NCBI GenBank assembly: GCA_031216915.1
Contig: JAUFNR010000072.1
Coordinates: forward strand, 105,705-169,704
Reading direction: 5' to 3'
From: Pictodentalium vernedei
Lineage: Eukaryota; Mollusca; Scaphopoda; Dentaliida; Dentaliidae
DNA length: 64,000 nt
Program-made: the position numbers and the translations under genes
The notes under the pieces: model-generated
Told to the model about the DNA's origin: nothing
Database searches by the model: none
The model's input: only the letters and a program-made list of their open reading frames with translations
Part shown: positions 50,048 through 61,958 of the stretch, piece after piece
Layout of the letters: each line of letters starts with the position of its first letter
Position numbering within the stretch: the first letter of the stretch is position 1

Positions 50048-53000
50048 AAACAAAGAGTCTTAAAGGACAGCCGATCAAGACCACGAGCAGAGTGGTGAGG
50101 TACCCAATGCCCACCAAATGCTGAAACAAGTCGAATCTGAACTTGAAACCCAAATCATATGGTTCCCCTCTAAAATATTCATTCACCTTTAATATGATAC
50201 ATAAATTTAAGGCTGACCCGGGATAAACAGAGAAAGAGGTAGGAACCCAGAATGTCCCACGTGGATGCTCGTAGGAATGTAAACTTCATCTGTGACACAC
50301 TAATTATTGTAACGTGAATGCTTTCCTTACCCATCGTGACTCCCTGTTCTCCATATCCTTATCGAAAAACTGCGGGCGGCAAATCAAGACGAAAAGACAA
50401 TTTAGAGGTGGAAAATGTAAAACTGAAATAGAATGCCCCCCCCCCCCCACCCCCGACCAAACTATGCCATACACACCCTTTGAAAGTATGCTATCCGTAA
50501 ATGACAGACACTCTAGCACATGGAATCATGACACCGGTCCGCCGCCCCTGTTTAGCTCCAAAAGTTGTCTAACTTGTAAGTAGAGCCAATATACCACCAG
50601 TCATTCTGTGAAAGATACATTTTTTGCTCAAAATACACAGTATATTTAAAGTTTGTAGTATTGGATTGCATTTATTTGTTTACTATTACGGTATCGCGAC
50701 TCTTTCCTCAACCTAATTTGTGTTCTGTTGGATGAAAGTGGACGGATAGCACAGCTATCTACCCACTACATATCTTCCTAACTTACTAAACTGGTACACG
50801 AAGGGCTAGCACTGGTTGAAGGCAAGTGTACCATCAACGTGTTGTACGCATTTGCACAATGCGCAGATTGCTCCCACATGGGCAGCTGAAATTAAGGGCC
50901 TCACCACTGACACAACGGCGGAGAAGAAATGCATTGCTTATGGTGGTAATAAAACAGTGTCAGTGCATATACTCTAAGTTAGTCACGAGCTATTTATTAA
51001 GTGGAGTAGAGAATATTTGCAATCTTTCATTTCAAGGAAACATTAAATCTGGCAGACAGTGGTGCTGAGCAGACAAAAGCCATCATCAGACATTGATTAT
51101 CGTTTCGTTATTTGACTTAATTTTTGGAACATAACAGCGTCCATAATTATACAATATGACCTGCAAAGAATTGGTCTGTCTGTTTGGGGCAATTGGTTGT
51201 TTACCAACATTTTTGTTTAAATATACTGATTGTGGAGTATTCCAGCCTTTTGACCGGCTAATTTGCGAACACATGCACTGTAGATGAATGTGCAACCAGC
51301 ACAAAGCGAAAAATGTATGTGTAAGAATAATGAGCAAAATCTAAGAACAGGTGGGTTTTGAACTCACATCGCATTGAATGCGCACTTTTCATACAGCAAT
51401 GTGAACGCCTGTACTAACTGAGCTACCGGCCGATTCGTTCTCTTGTGGTAAAATATAAATAAAGAACTTTAAATCATAAGACCTCCATCATTCTGTTTCC
51501 AGAGGAGGAAATATCATCCATTTTCGAGTAATGAAGGGGTATAGGCAGAATATGCTAGTGCTAGTTTTTAATAAAAAATGAACAGAAAAAAGCAGCTGTC
51601 ATAAGTTACGCTATAAACCAGCTTAATGATTGAGCAGACGATTTTTTTGGCAGGGATCTGTTTAGTTGTTCAGACCGGAGTAACATTGTCATAACATCCA
51701 GAGTTACTATAAATAGTAACAATTGACTGATGTTGGCACTTATTTTGGTACAAAATATCATCACCAGATATCAAAATTTGAACACAAATATCCCAAAAAG
51801 GGGTGAATAGAAAGTGCAGATGTTCCGAACCAAAATCCAGAACATCTCAATAAAGAGAAAGACTCTTTTTACCCGTTAAAAATATTGTTTGTAAAAAAGC
51901 GCATTTTCGAAAATTTGTGAAATTTTACCAAATTGGCACTCATTTTTTACCCCTGTCCATATTCATGTCCAAGCATTCAATCTATTCTCAGTCAAGTTAC
52001 GTATGTTTCCGTGGTATAGAATCACCCATATATCAATAACACTGACATTTCTGAAAATGCGAGGACCCTCCGATGTAGGAAGCACACCTATTAGGAAAAA
52101 GCAATTCAAAGTGCCAAAGATTCAGCATTTGACCACCACCTAATTCGTTACTGTTTTTTGGGTCACACCCACCTAGTATTTATGCCTAAATCATTGCTAT
52201 TAAACATAACAAAATGAAGTTTAGCCCATTGTTTGCAATCAAGTTGCCACTTCAGAGAAGAAGCACACAAGTCTTTAAATCCTGGGTCATATTAAAGCAG
52301 TAAAGCATAACGTGGCCGCCCCAGTTTCCAGGGACCCTACAAGAATACACCCATGTGCACTCTTATAAAATATACATCCATCGGCTGCAGCGTAAATGCT
52401 CTCCCTTGTCTATAGCTCCTATGTGTTTGTGTGTGTGTGTGGGGGAGGGGGGGGAGGGGGGTGGCAGGGACGAAAGGGTTGGAGGAATCAAACATAGTTT
52501 AGCCAAGCCCTCCACTGAAAGGCATTAATCATGATATTCTGAGATTTTGGGTATAAGCACACATATCGAAAATCTGCGTCCCTGATAAATCTAAAAGAAA
52601 TTGATAATTTGATTTGTTCAAAACGTACTCTCATAACTCTAAATGACCATTGATAACCTTTGTGTGGTAGCTGGACAATATAATTGAAAGCTCATCCCAT
52701 AGCACTGAACAAATATGGGACTATACTTGGGGGTATCCAAAGCAAATCCACCCTCATCACTTCACTCACCGTTACACGTCTTGATCGTCATTTTGAATGC
52801 AGAAATATCTCTCGGGCCACAAAATAATTGGCCTCCCGTGAAATGAGTGTCTTAGATATCTCAAATGACTGATATTTAAGCGAGCGCCATTGCTATTCGG
52901 GATTTGCTCAGTTGTATATAAGGAAGGCCTTTCCCATTTCAAAAGGGAACAATCAAAATCAGCTTCTGAAAGGCACCATTTGATTTTAGACACACTTACC

Positions 53001-54016
53001 TCCCTCCGTCTTTCTGGTAAGAAGACGCTGTGGAGGTATAATCGAAAATATGGCAGCCTTCCAAATCGCAGAGGTTGCTTTCCTGTAGAAGCACTGAAAA
53101 ACAAACGATTGGAATTGACAAGTTTCTTTCGGTCGGCTGTAACAGCTATATTTTGAATAGATAGAACACTAAAAACGCGAACAGAAGATCATTCATTCAG
53201 TCTGTTTAGAAAGAATATGGATGGATTCTCCTTGAAGAGTTTGCCTCGTGTTTCATATATCTAACGAGTGAAACTCCGAGTCATGATTTTATAATGTACA
53301 GAAAAGTGACACTTTGCGTTAACCTACGGCTGTCATTGCCGGAAAAACTGAATTTAGGCCTACCCATTGTTTATTTCAAGTTGATTTATTCTGTCAGAAC
53401 AAGCGTTTCAGCAAAAGGAAATGTGAAGATAATGTTATTTTTATATGTAGAACATTTCTGCATCATAAAATGGGCAAAAAAAAATATTGAGGTTTTTGAT
53501 GAATTGCTTAAGGGTAACCATAGGCAAAAATTAAAAAAAAAATTTTTTTTTAGTTGACTAAACCAATAAATAGCACACGTAAAATTTTCCATTGTTCATG
53601 ATTTTATTCTTGTGAAATATTATCTTCTGAATTATAGAAGACATTTTAACAGTTACTGTGTGGTGAGTGAACACCTCATTCACGTTATCATAATTATTAA
53701 TTGGAACACTGGCTTATACAAGTTCTCAACTTAGAATAGAAAGAGTCTATGGTTTCGACCTTCGGCTGTTACGTGAAATGTTTGAACGTTCCAGCGAATT
53801 CCAATTTCTCTGTGCAATTTACCTGAATTAATAATGACACAGAATTAATTCTGCCCAACACAGAACATGACCTGCTCTTAAAGCTTGTAATCACACAAAT
53901 CGGATACCAGTTCTTCACCATAATAAATCTGGGAAGTTTGGAAAGTGACTCTTCTTAAACTGTACATAACTTTCTCAGGGCTACAATATGAACCAACGTT
54001 ACCACTCGCTTGTTTG
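50048..54016. repeat. Array unit 12 (type C)
   Basis: This copy carries all type-C markers: aatagaatg near 50428, ttctgttgg near 50724, cattgctta near 50933, a 1-bp deletion giving gtcacgagc at 50981-50990, attcatgtcc near 51962, ggccgcccc near 52315, a split G run (5, A, 8) near 52441 and ccagcgaat near 53791. Confidence 0.95.
51344..51441 (-). other. tRNA-like element (unit 12)
   Basis: The sequence matches the unit 1 copy; it lies outside the cluster of type-C variants. Confidence 0.58.
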
Positions 54017-57000
54017 AAACAAAGAGTCTTAAAGGACAGCCGATCAAGACCACGAGCAGAGTGGTGAGGTACCCAATGCCCACCAAATGCTGAAACAAGT
54101 CGAATCTGAACTTGAAACCCAAATCATATGGTTCCCCTCTAAAATATTCATTCACCTTTAATATGATACATAAATTTAAGGCTGACCCGGGATAAACAGA
54201 GAAAGAGGTAGGAACCCAGAATGTCCCACGTGGATGCTCGTAGGAATGTAAACTTCATCTGTGACACACTAATTATTGTAACGTGAATGCTTTCCTTACC
54301 CATCGTGACTCCCTGTTCTCCATATCCTTATCGAAAAACTGCGGGCGGCAAATCAAGACGAAAAGACAATTTAGAGGTGGAAAATGTAAAACTGAAATAG
54401 AATGCCCCCCCCCCCCCCACCCCCGACCAAACTATGCCATACACACCCTTTGAAAGTATGCTATCCGTAAATGACAGACACTCTAGCACATGGAATCATG
54501 ACACCGGTCCGCCGCCCCTGTTTAGCTCCAAAAGTTGTCTAACTTGTAAGTAGAGCCAATATACCACCAGTCATTCTGTGAAAGATACATTTTTTGCTCA
54601 AAATACACAGTATATTTAAAGTTTGTAGTATTGGATTGCATTTATTTGTTTACTATTACGGTATCGCGACTCTTTCCTCAACCTAATTTGTGTTCTGTTG
54701 GATGAAAGTGGACGGATAGCACAGCTATCTACCCACTACATATCTTCCTAACTTACTAAACTGGTACACGAAGGGCTAGCACTGGTTGAAGGCAAGTGTA
54801 CCATCAACGTGTTGTACGCATTTGCACAATGCGCAGATTGCTCCCACATGGGCAGCTGAAATTAAGGGCCTCACCACTGACACAACGGCGGAGAAGAAAT
54901 GCATTGCTTATGGTGGTAATAAAACAGTGTCAGTGCATATACTCTAAGTTAGTCACGAGCTATTTATTAAGTGGAGTAGAGAATATTTGCAATCTTTCAT
55001 TTCAAGGAAACATTAAATCTGGCAGACAGTGGTGCTGAGCAGACAAAAGCCATCATCAGACATTGATTATCGTTTCGTTATTTGACTTAATTTTTGGAAC
55101 ATAACAGCGTCCATAATTATACAATATGACCTGCAAAGAATTGGTCTGTCTGTTTGGGGCAATTGGTTGTTTACCAACATTTTTGTTTAAATATACTGAT
55201 TGTGGAGTATTCCAGCCTTTTGACCGGCTAATTTGCGAACACATGCACTGTAGATGAATGTGCAACCAGCACAAAGCGAAAAATGTATGTGTAAGAATAA
55301 TGAGCAAAATCTAAGAACAGGTGGGTTTTGAACTCACATCGCATTGAATGCGCACTTTTCATACAGCAATGTGAACGCCTGTACTAACTGAGCTACCGGC
55401 CGATTCGTTCTCTTGTGGTAAAATATAAATAAAGAACTTTAAATCATAAGACCTCCATCATTCTGTTTCCAGAGGAGGAAATATCATCCATTTTCGAGTA
55501 ATGAAGGGGTATAGGCAGAATATGCTAGTGCTAGTTTTTAATAAAAAATGAACAGAAAAAAGCAGCTGTCATAAGTTACGCTATAAACCAGCTTAATGAT
55601 TGAGCAGACGATTTTTTTGGCAGGGATCTGTTTAGTTGTTCAGACCGGAGTAACATTGTCATAACATCCAGAGTTACTATAAATAGTAACAATTGACTGA
55701 TGTTGGCACTTATTTTGGTACAAAATATCATCACCAGATATCAAAATTTGAACACAAATATCCCAAAAAGGGGTGAATAGAAAGTGCAGATGTTCCGAAC
55801 CAAAATCCAGAACATCTCAATAAAGAGAAAGACTCTTTTTACCCGTTAAAAATATTGTTTGTAAAAAAGCGCATTTTCGAAAATTTGTGAAATTTTACCA
55901 AATTGGCACTCATTTTTTACCCCTGTCCATATTCATGTCCAAGCATTCAATCTATTCTCAGTCAAGTTACGTATGTTTCCGTGGTATAGAATCACCCATA
56001 TATCAATAACACTGACATTTCTGAAAATGCGAGGACCCTCCGATGTAGGAAGCACACCTATTAGGAAAAAGCAATTCAAAGTGCCAAAGATTCAGCATTT
56101 GACCACCACCTAATTCGTTACTGTTTTTTGGGTCACACCCACCTAGTATTTATGCCTAAATCATTGCTATTAAACATAACAAAATGAAGTTTAGCCCATT
56201 GTTTGCAATCAAGTTGCCACTTCAGAGAAGAAGCACACAAGTCTTTAAATCCTGGGTCATATTAAAGCAGTAAAGCATAACGTGGCCGCCCCAGTTTCCA
56301 GGGACCCTACAAGAATACACCCATGTGCACTCTTATAAAATATACATCCATCGGCTGCAGCGTAAATGCTCTCCCTTGTCTATAGCTCCTATGTGTTTGT
56401 GTGTGTGTGTGGGGGAGGGGGGGGGGGAGGGGGGTGGCAGGGACGAAAGGGTTGGAGGAATCAAACATAGTTTAGCCAAGCCCTCCACTGAAAGGCATTA
56501 ATCATGATATTCTGAGATTTTGGGTATAAGCACACATATCGAAAATCTGCGTCCCTGATAAATCTAAAAGAAATTGATAATTTGATTTGTTCAAAACGTA
56601 CTCTCATAACTCTAAATGACCATTGATAACCTTTGTGTGGTAGCTGGACAATATAATTGAAAGCTCATCCCATAGCACTGAACAAATATGGGACTATACT
56701 TGGGGGTATCCAAAGCAAATCCACCCTCATCACTTCACTCACCGTTACACGTCTTGATCGTCATTTTGAATGCAGAAATATCTCTCGGGCCACAAAATAA
56801 TTGGCCTCCCGTGAAATGAGTGTCTTAGATATCTCAAATGACTGATATTTAAGCGAGCGCCATTGCTATTCGGGATTTGCTCAGTTGTATATAAGGAAGG
56901 CCTTTCCCATTTCAAAAGGGAACAATCAAAATCAGCTTCTGAAAGGCACCATTTGATTTTAGACACACTTACCTCCCTCCGTCTTTCTGGTAAGAAGACG

Positions 57001-57989
57001 CTGTGGAGGTATAATCGAAAATATGGCAGCCTTCCAAATCGCAGAGGTTGCTTTCCTGTAGAAGCACTGAAAAACAAACGATTGGAATTGACAAGTTTCT
57101 TTCGGTCGGCTGTAACAGCTATATTTTGAATAGATAGAACACTAAAAACGCGAACAGAAGATCATTCATTCAGTCTGTTTAGAAAGAATATGGATGGATT
57201 CTCCTTGAAGAGTTTGCCTCGTGTTTCATATATCTAACGAGTGAAACTCCGAGTCATGATTTTATAATGTACAGAAAAGTGACACTTTGCGTTAACCTAC
57301 GGCTGTCATTGCCGGAAAAACTGAATTTAGGCCTACCCATTGTTTATTTCAAGTTGATTTATTCTGTCAGAACAAGCGTTTCAGCAAAAGGAAATGTGAA
57401 GATAATGTTATTTTTATATGTAGAACATTTCTGCATCATAAAATGGGCAAAAAAAAATATTGAGGTTTTTGATGAATTGCTTAAGGGTAACCATAGGCAA
57501 AAATTAAAAAAAAAATTTTTTTTTAGTTGACTAAACCAATAAATAGCACACGTAAAATTTTCCATTGTTCATGATTTTATTCTTGTGAAATATTATCTTC
57601 TGAATTATAGAAGACATTTTAACAGTTACTGTGTGGTGAGTGAACACCTCATTCACGTTATCATAATTATTAATTGGAACACTGGCTTATACAAGTTCTC
57701 AACTTAGAATAGAAAGAGTCTATGGTTTCGACCTTCGGCTGTTACGTGAAATGTTTGAACGTTCCAGCGAATTCCAATTTCTCTGTGCAATTTACCTGAA
57801 TTAATAATGACACAGAATTAATTCTGCCCAACACAGAACATGACCTGCTCTTAAAGCTTGTAATCACACAAATCGGATACCAGTTCTTCACCATAATAAA
57901 TCTGGGAAGTTTGGAAAGTGACTCTTCTTAAACTGTACATAACTTTCTCAGGGCTACAATATGAACCAACGTTACCACTCGCTTGTTTG
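54017..57989. repeat. Array unit 13 (type C)
   Basis: This copy has the same type-C marker set as unit 12 and differs from it mainly in tract lengths (14 Cs; G run 5, A, 11). It is the clearest near-duplicate of its neighbour. Confidence 0.95.
55314..55411 (-). other. tRNA-like element (unit 13)
   Basis: The sequence matches the unit 1 copy. Confidence 0.58.
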
Positions 57990-60900
57990 AAACAAAGAGT
58001 CTTAAAGGACAGCCGATCAAGACCACGAGCAGAGTGGTGAGGTACCCAATGCCCACCAAATGCTGAAACAAGTCGAATCTGAACTTGAAACCCAAATCAT
58101 ATGGTTCCCCTCTAAAATATTCATTCACCTTTAATATGATACATAAATTTAAGGCTGACCCGGGATAAACAGAGAAAGAGGTAGGAACCCAGAATGTCCC
58201 ACGTGGATGCTCGTAGGAATGTAAACTTCATCTGTGACACACTAATTATTGTAACGTGAATGCTTTCCTTACCCATCGTGACTCCCTGTTCTCCATATCC
58301 TTATCGAAAAACTGCGGGCGGCAAATCAAGACGAAAAGACAATTTAGAGGTGGAAAATGTAAAACTGAAATAGAATGCCCCCCCCCCCCCACCCCCGACC
58401 AAACTATGCCATACACACCCTTTGAAAGTATGCTATCCGTAAATGACAGACACTCTAGCACATGGAATCATGACACCGGTCCGCCGCCCCTGTTTAGCTC
58501 CAAAAGTTGTCTAACTTGTAAGTAGAGCCAATATACCACCAGTCATTCTGTGAAAGATACATTTTTTGCTCAAAATACACAGTATATTTAAAGTTTGTAG
58601 TATTGGATTGCATTTATTTGTTTACTATTACGGTATCGCGACTCTTTCCTCAACCTAATTTGTGTTCTGTTGGATGAAAGTGGACGGATAGCACAGCTAT
58701 CTACCCACTACATATCTTCCTAACTTACTAAACTGGTACACGAAGGGCTAGCACTGGTTGAAGGCAAGTGTACCATCAACGTGTTGTACGCATTTGCACA
58801 ATGCGCAGATTGCTCCCACATGGGCAGCTGAAATTAAGGGCCTCACCACTGACACAACGGCGGAGAAGAAATGCATTGCTTATGGTGGTAATAAAACAGT
58901 GTCAGTGCATATACTCTAAGTTAGTCACGAGCTATTTATTAAGTGGAGTAGAGAATATTTGCAATCTTTCATTTCAAGGAAACATTAAATCTGGCAGACA
59001 GTGGTGCTGAGCAGACAAAAGCCATCATCAGACATTGATTATCGTTTCGTTATTTGACTTAATTTTTGGAACATAACAGCGTCCATAATTATACAATATG
59101 ACCTGCAAAGAATTGGTCTGTCTGTTTGGGGCAATTGGTTGTTTACCAACATTTTTGTTTAAATATACTGATTGTGGAGTATTCCAGCCTTTTGACCGGC
59201 TAATTTGCGAACACATGCACTGTAGATGAATGTGCAACCAGCACAAAGCGAAAAATGTATGTGTAAGAATAATGAGCAAAATCTAAGAACAGGTGGGTTT
59301 TGAACTCACATCGCATTGAATGCGCACTTTTCATACAGCAATGTGAACGCCTGTACTAACTGAGCTACCGGCCGATTCGTTCTCTTGTGGTAAAATATAA
59401 ATAAAGAACTTTAAATCATAAGACCTCCATCATTCTGTTTCCAGAGGAGGAAATATCATCCATTTTCGAGTAATGAAGGGGTATAGGCAGAATATGCTAG
59501 TGCTAGTTTTTAATAAAAAATGAACAGAAAAAAGCAGCTGTCATAAGTTACGCTATAAACCAGCTTAATGATTGAGCAGACGATTTTTTTGGCAGGGATC
59601 TGTTTAGTTGTTCAGACCGGAGTAACATTGTCATAACATCCAGAGTTACTATAAATAGTAACAATTGACTGATGTTGGCACTTATTTTGGTACAAAATAT
59701 CATCACCAGATATCAAAATTTGAACACAAATATCCCAAAAAGGGGTGAATAGAAAGTGCAGATGTTCCGAACCAAAATCCAGAACATCTCAATAAAGAGA
59801 AAGACTCTTTTTACCCGTTAAAAATATTGTTTGTAAAAAAGCGCATTTTCGAAAATTTGTGAAATTTTACCAAATTGGCACTCATTTTTTACCCCTGTCC
59901 ATATTCTTGTCCAAGCATTCAATCTATTCTCAGTCAAGTTACGTATGTTTCCGTGGTATAGAATCACCCATATATCAATAACACTGACATTTCTGAAAAT
60001 GCGAGGACCCTCCGATGTAGGAAGCACACCTATTAGGAAAAAGCAATTCAAAGTGCCAAAGATTCAGCATTTGACCACCACCTAATTCGTTACTGCTTTT
60101 TGGGACACAACCACCTAGTATTTATGCCTAAAGCATTGCTATTAAACATAACAAAATGAAGTTTAGCCCATTGTTTGCAATCAAGTTGCCACTTCAGAGA
60201 AGAAGCACACAAGTCTTTAAATCCTGGGTCATATTAAAGCAGTAAAGCATAACGTGGCCACCCCAGTTTCCAGGGACCCTACAAGAATACACCCATGTGC
60301 ACTCTTATAAAATATACATCCATCGGCTGCAGCGTAAATGCTCTCCCTTGTCTATAGCTCCTATGTGTTTGTGTGTGTGTGTGGGGGGGGGGGGGGAGGG
60401 GGGTGGCAGGGACGAAAGGGTTGGAGGAATCAAACATAGTTTAGCCAAGCCCTCCACTGAAAGGCATTAATCATGATATTCTGAGATTTTGGGTATAAGC
60501 ACACATATCGAAAATCTGCGTCCCTGATAAATCTAAAAGAAATTGATAATTTGATTTGTTCAAAACGTACTCTCATAACTCTAAATGACCATTGATAACC
60601 TTTGTGTGGTAGCTGGACAATATAATTGAAAGCTCATCCCATAGCACTGAACAAATATGGGACTATACTTGGGGGTATCCAAAGCAAATCCACCCTCATC
60701 ACTTCACTCACCGTTACACGTCTTGATCGTCATTTTGAATGCAGAAATATCTCTCGGGCCACAAAATAATTGGCCTCCCGTGAAATGAGTGTCTTAGATA
60801 TCTCAAATGACTGATATTTAAGCGAGCGCCATTGCTATTCGGGATTTGCTCAGTTGTATATAAGGAAGGCCTTTCCCATTTCAAAAGGGAACAATCAAAA

Positions 60901-61958
60901 TCAGCTTCTGAAAGGCACCATTTGATTTTAGACACACTTACCTCCCTCCGTCTTTCTGGTAAGAAGACGCTGTGGAGGTATAATCGAAAATATGGCAGCC
61001 TTCCAAATCGCAGAGGTTGCTTTCCTGTAGAAGCACTGAAAAACAAACGATTGGAATTGACAAGTTTCTTTCGGTCGGCTGTAACAGCTATATTTTGAAT
61101 AGATAGAACACTAAAAACGCGAACAGAAGATCATTCATTCAGTCTGTTTAGAAAGAATATGGATGGATTCTCCTTGAAGAGTTTGCCTCGTGTTTCATAT
61201 ATCTAACGAGTGAAACTCCGAGTCATGATTTTATAATGTACAGAAAAGTGACACTTTGCGTTAACCTACGGCTGTCATTGCCGGAAAAACTGAATTTAGG
61301 CCTACCCATTGTTTATTTCAAGTTGATTTATTCTGTCAGAACAAGCGTTTCAGCAAAAGGAAATGTGAAGATAATGTTATTTTTATATGTAGAACATTTC
61401 TGCATCATAAAATGGGCAAAAAAAAATATTGAGGTTTTTGATGAATTGCTTAAGGGTAACCATAGGCAAAAATTAAAAAAAAAATTTTTTTTTAGTTGAC
61501 TAAACCAATAAATAGCACACGTAAAATTTTCCATTGTTCATGATTTTATTCTTGTGAAATATTATCTTCTGAATTATAGAAGACATTTTAACAGTTACTG
61601 TGTGGTGAGTGAACACCTCATTCACGTTATCATAATTATTAATTGGAACACTGGCTTATACAAGTTCTCAACTTAGAATAGAAAGAGTCTATGGTTTCGA
61701 CCTTCGGCTGTTACGTGAAATGTTTGAACGTTCCAACGAATTCCAATTTCTCTGTGCAATTTACCTGAATTAATAATGACACAGAATTAATTCTGCCCAA
61801 CACAGAACATGACCTGCTCTTAAAGCTTGTAATCACACAAATCGGATACCAGTTCTTCACCATAATAAATCTGGGAAGTTTGGAAAGTGACTCTTCTTAA
61901 ACTGTACATAACTTTCTCAGGGCTACAATATGAACCAACGTTACCACTCGCTTGTTTG
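57990..61958. repeat. Array unit 14 (type C left part, type A right part)
   Basis: The first ~940 bp carry the type-C markers (aatagaatg, ttctgttgg, cattgctta, gtcacgagc at 58923-58932). From about 59.9 kb the copy has the ordinary type-A states (attcttgtcc, ggccacccc, unsplit G run, ccaacgaat). Four private substitutions cluster at about 60096-60133, so this is a mosaic copy. Confidence 0.95.
59286..59383 (-). other. tRNA-like element (unit 14)
   Basis: The sequence matches the unit 1 copy. Confidence 0.58.
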
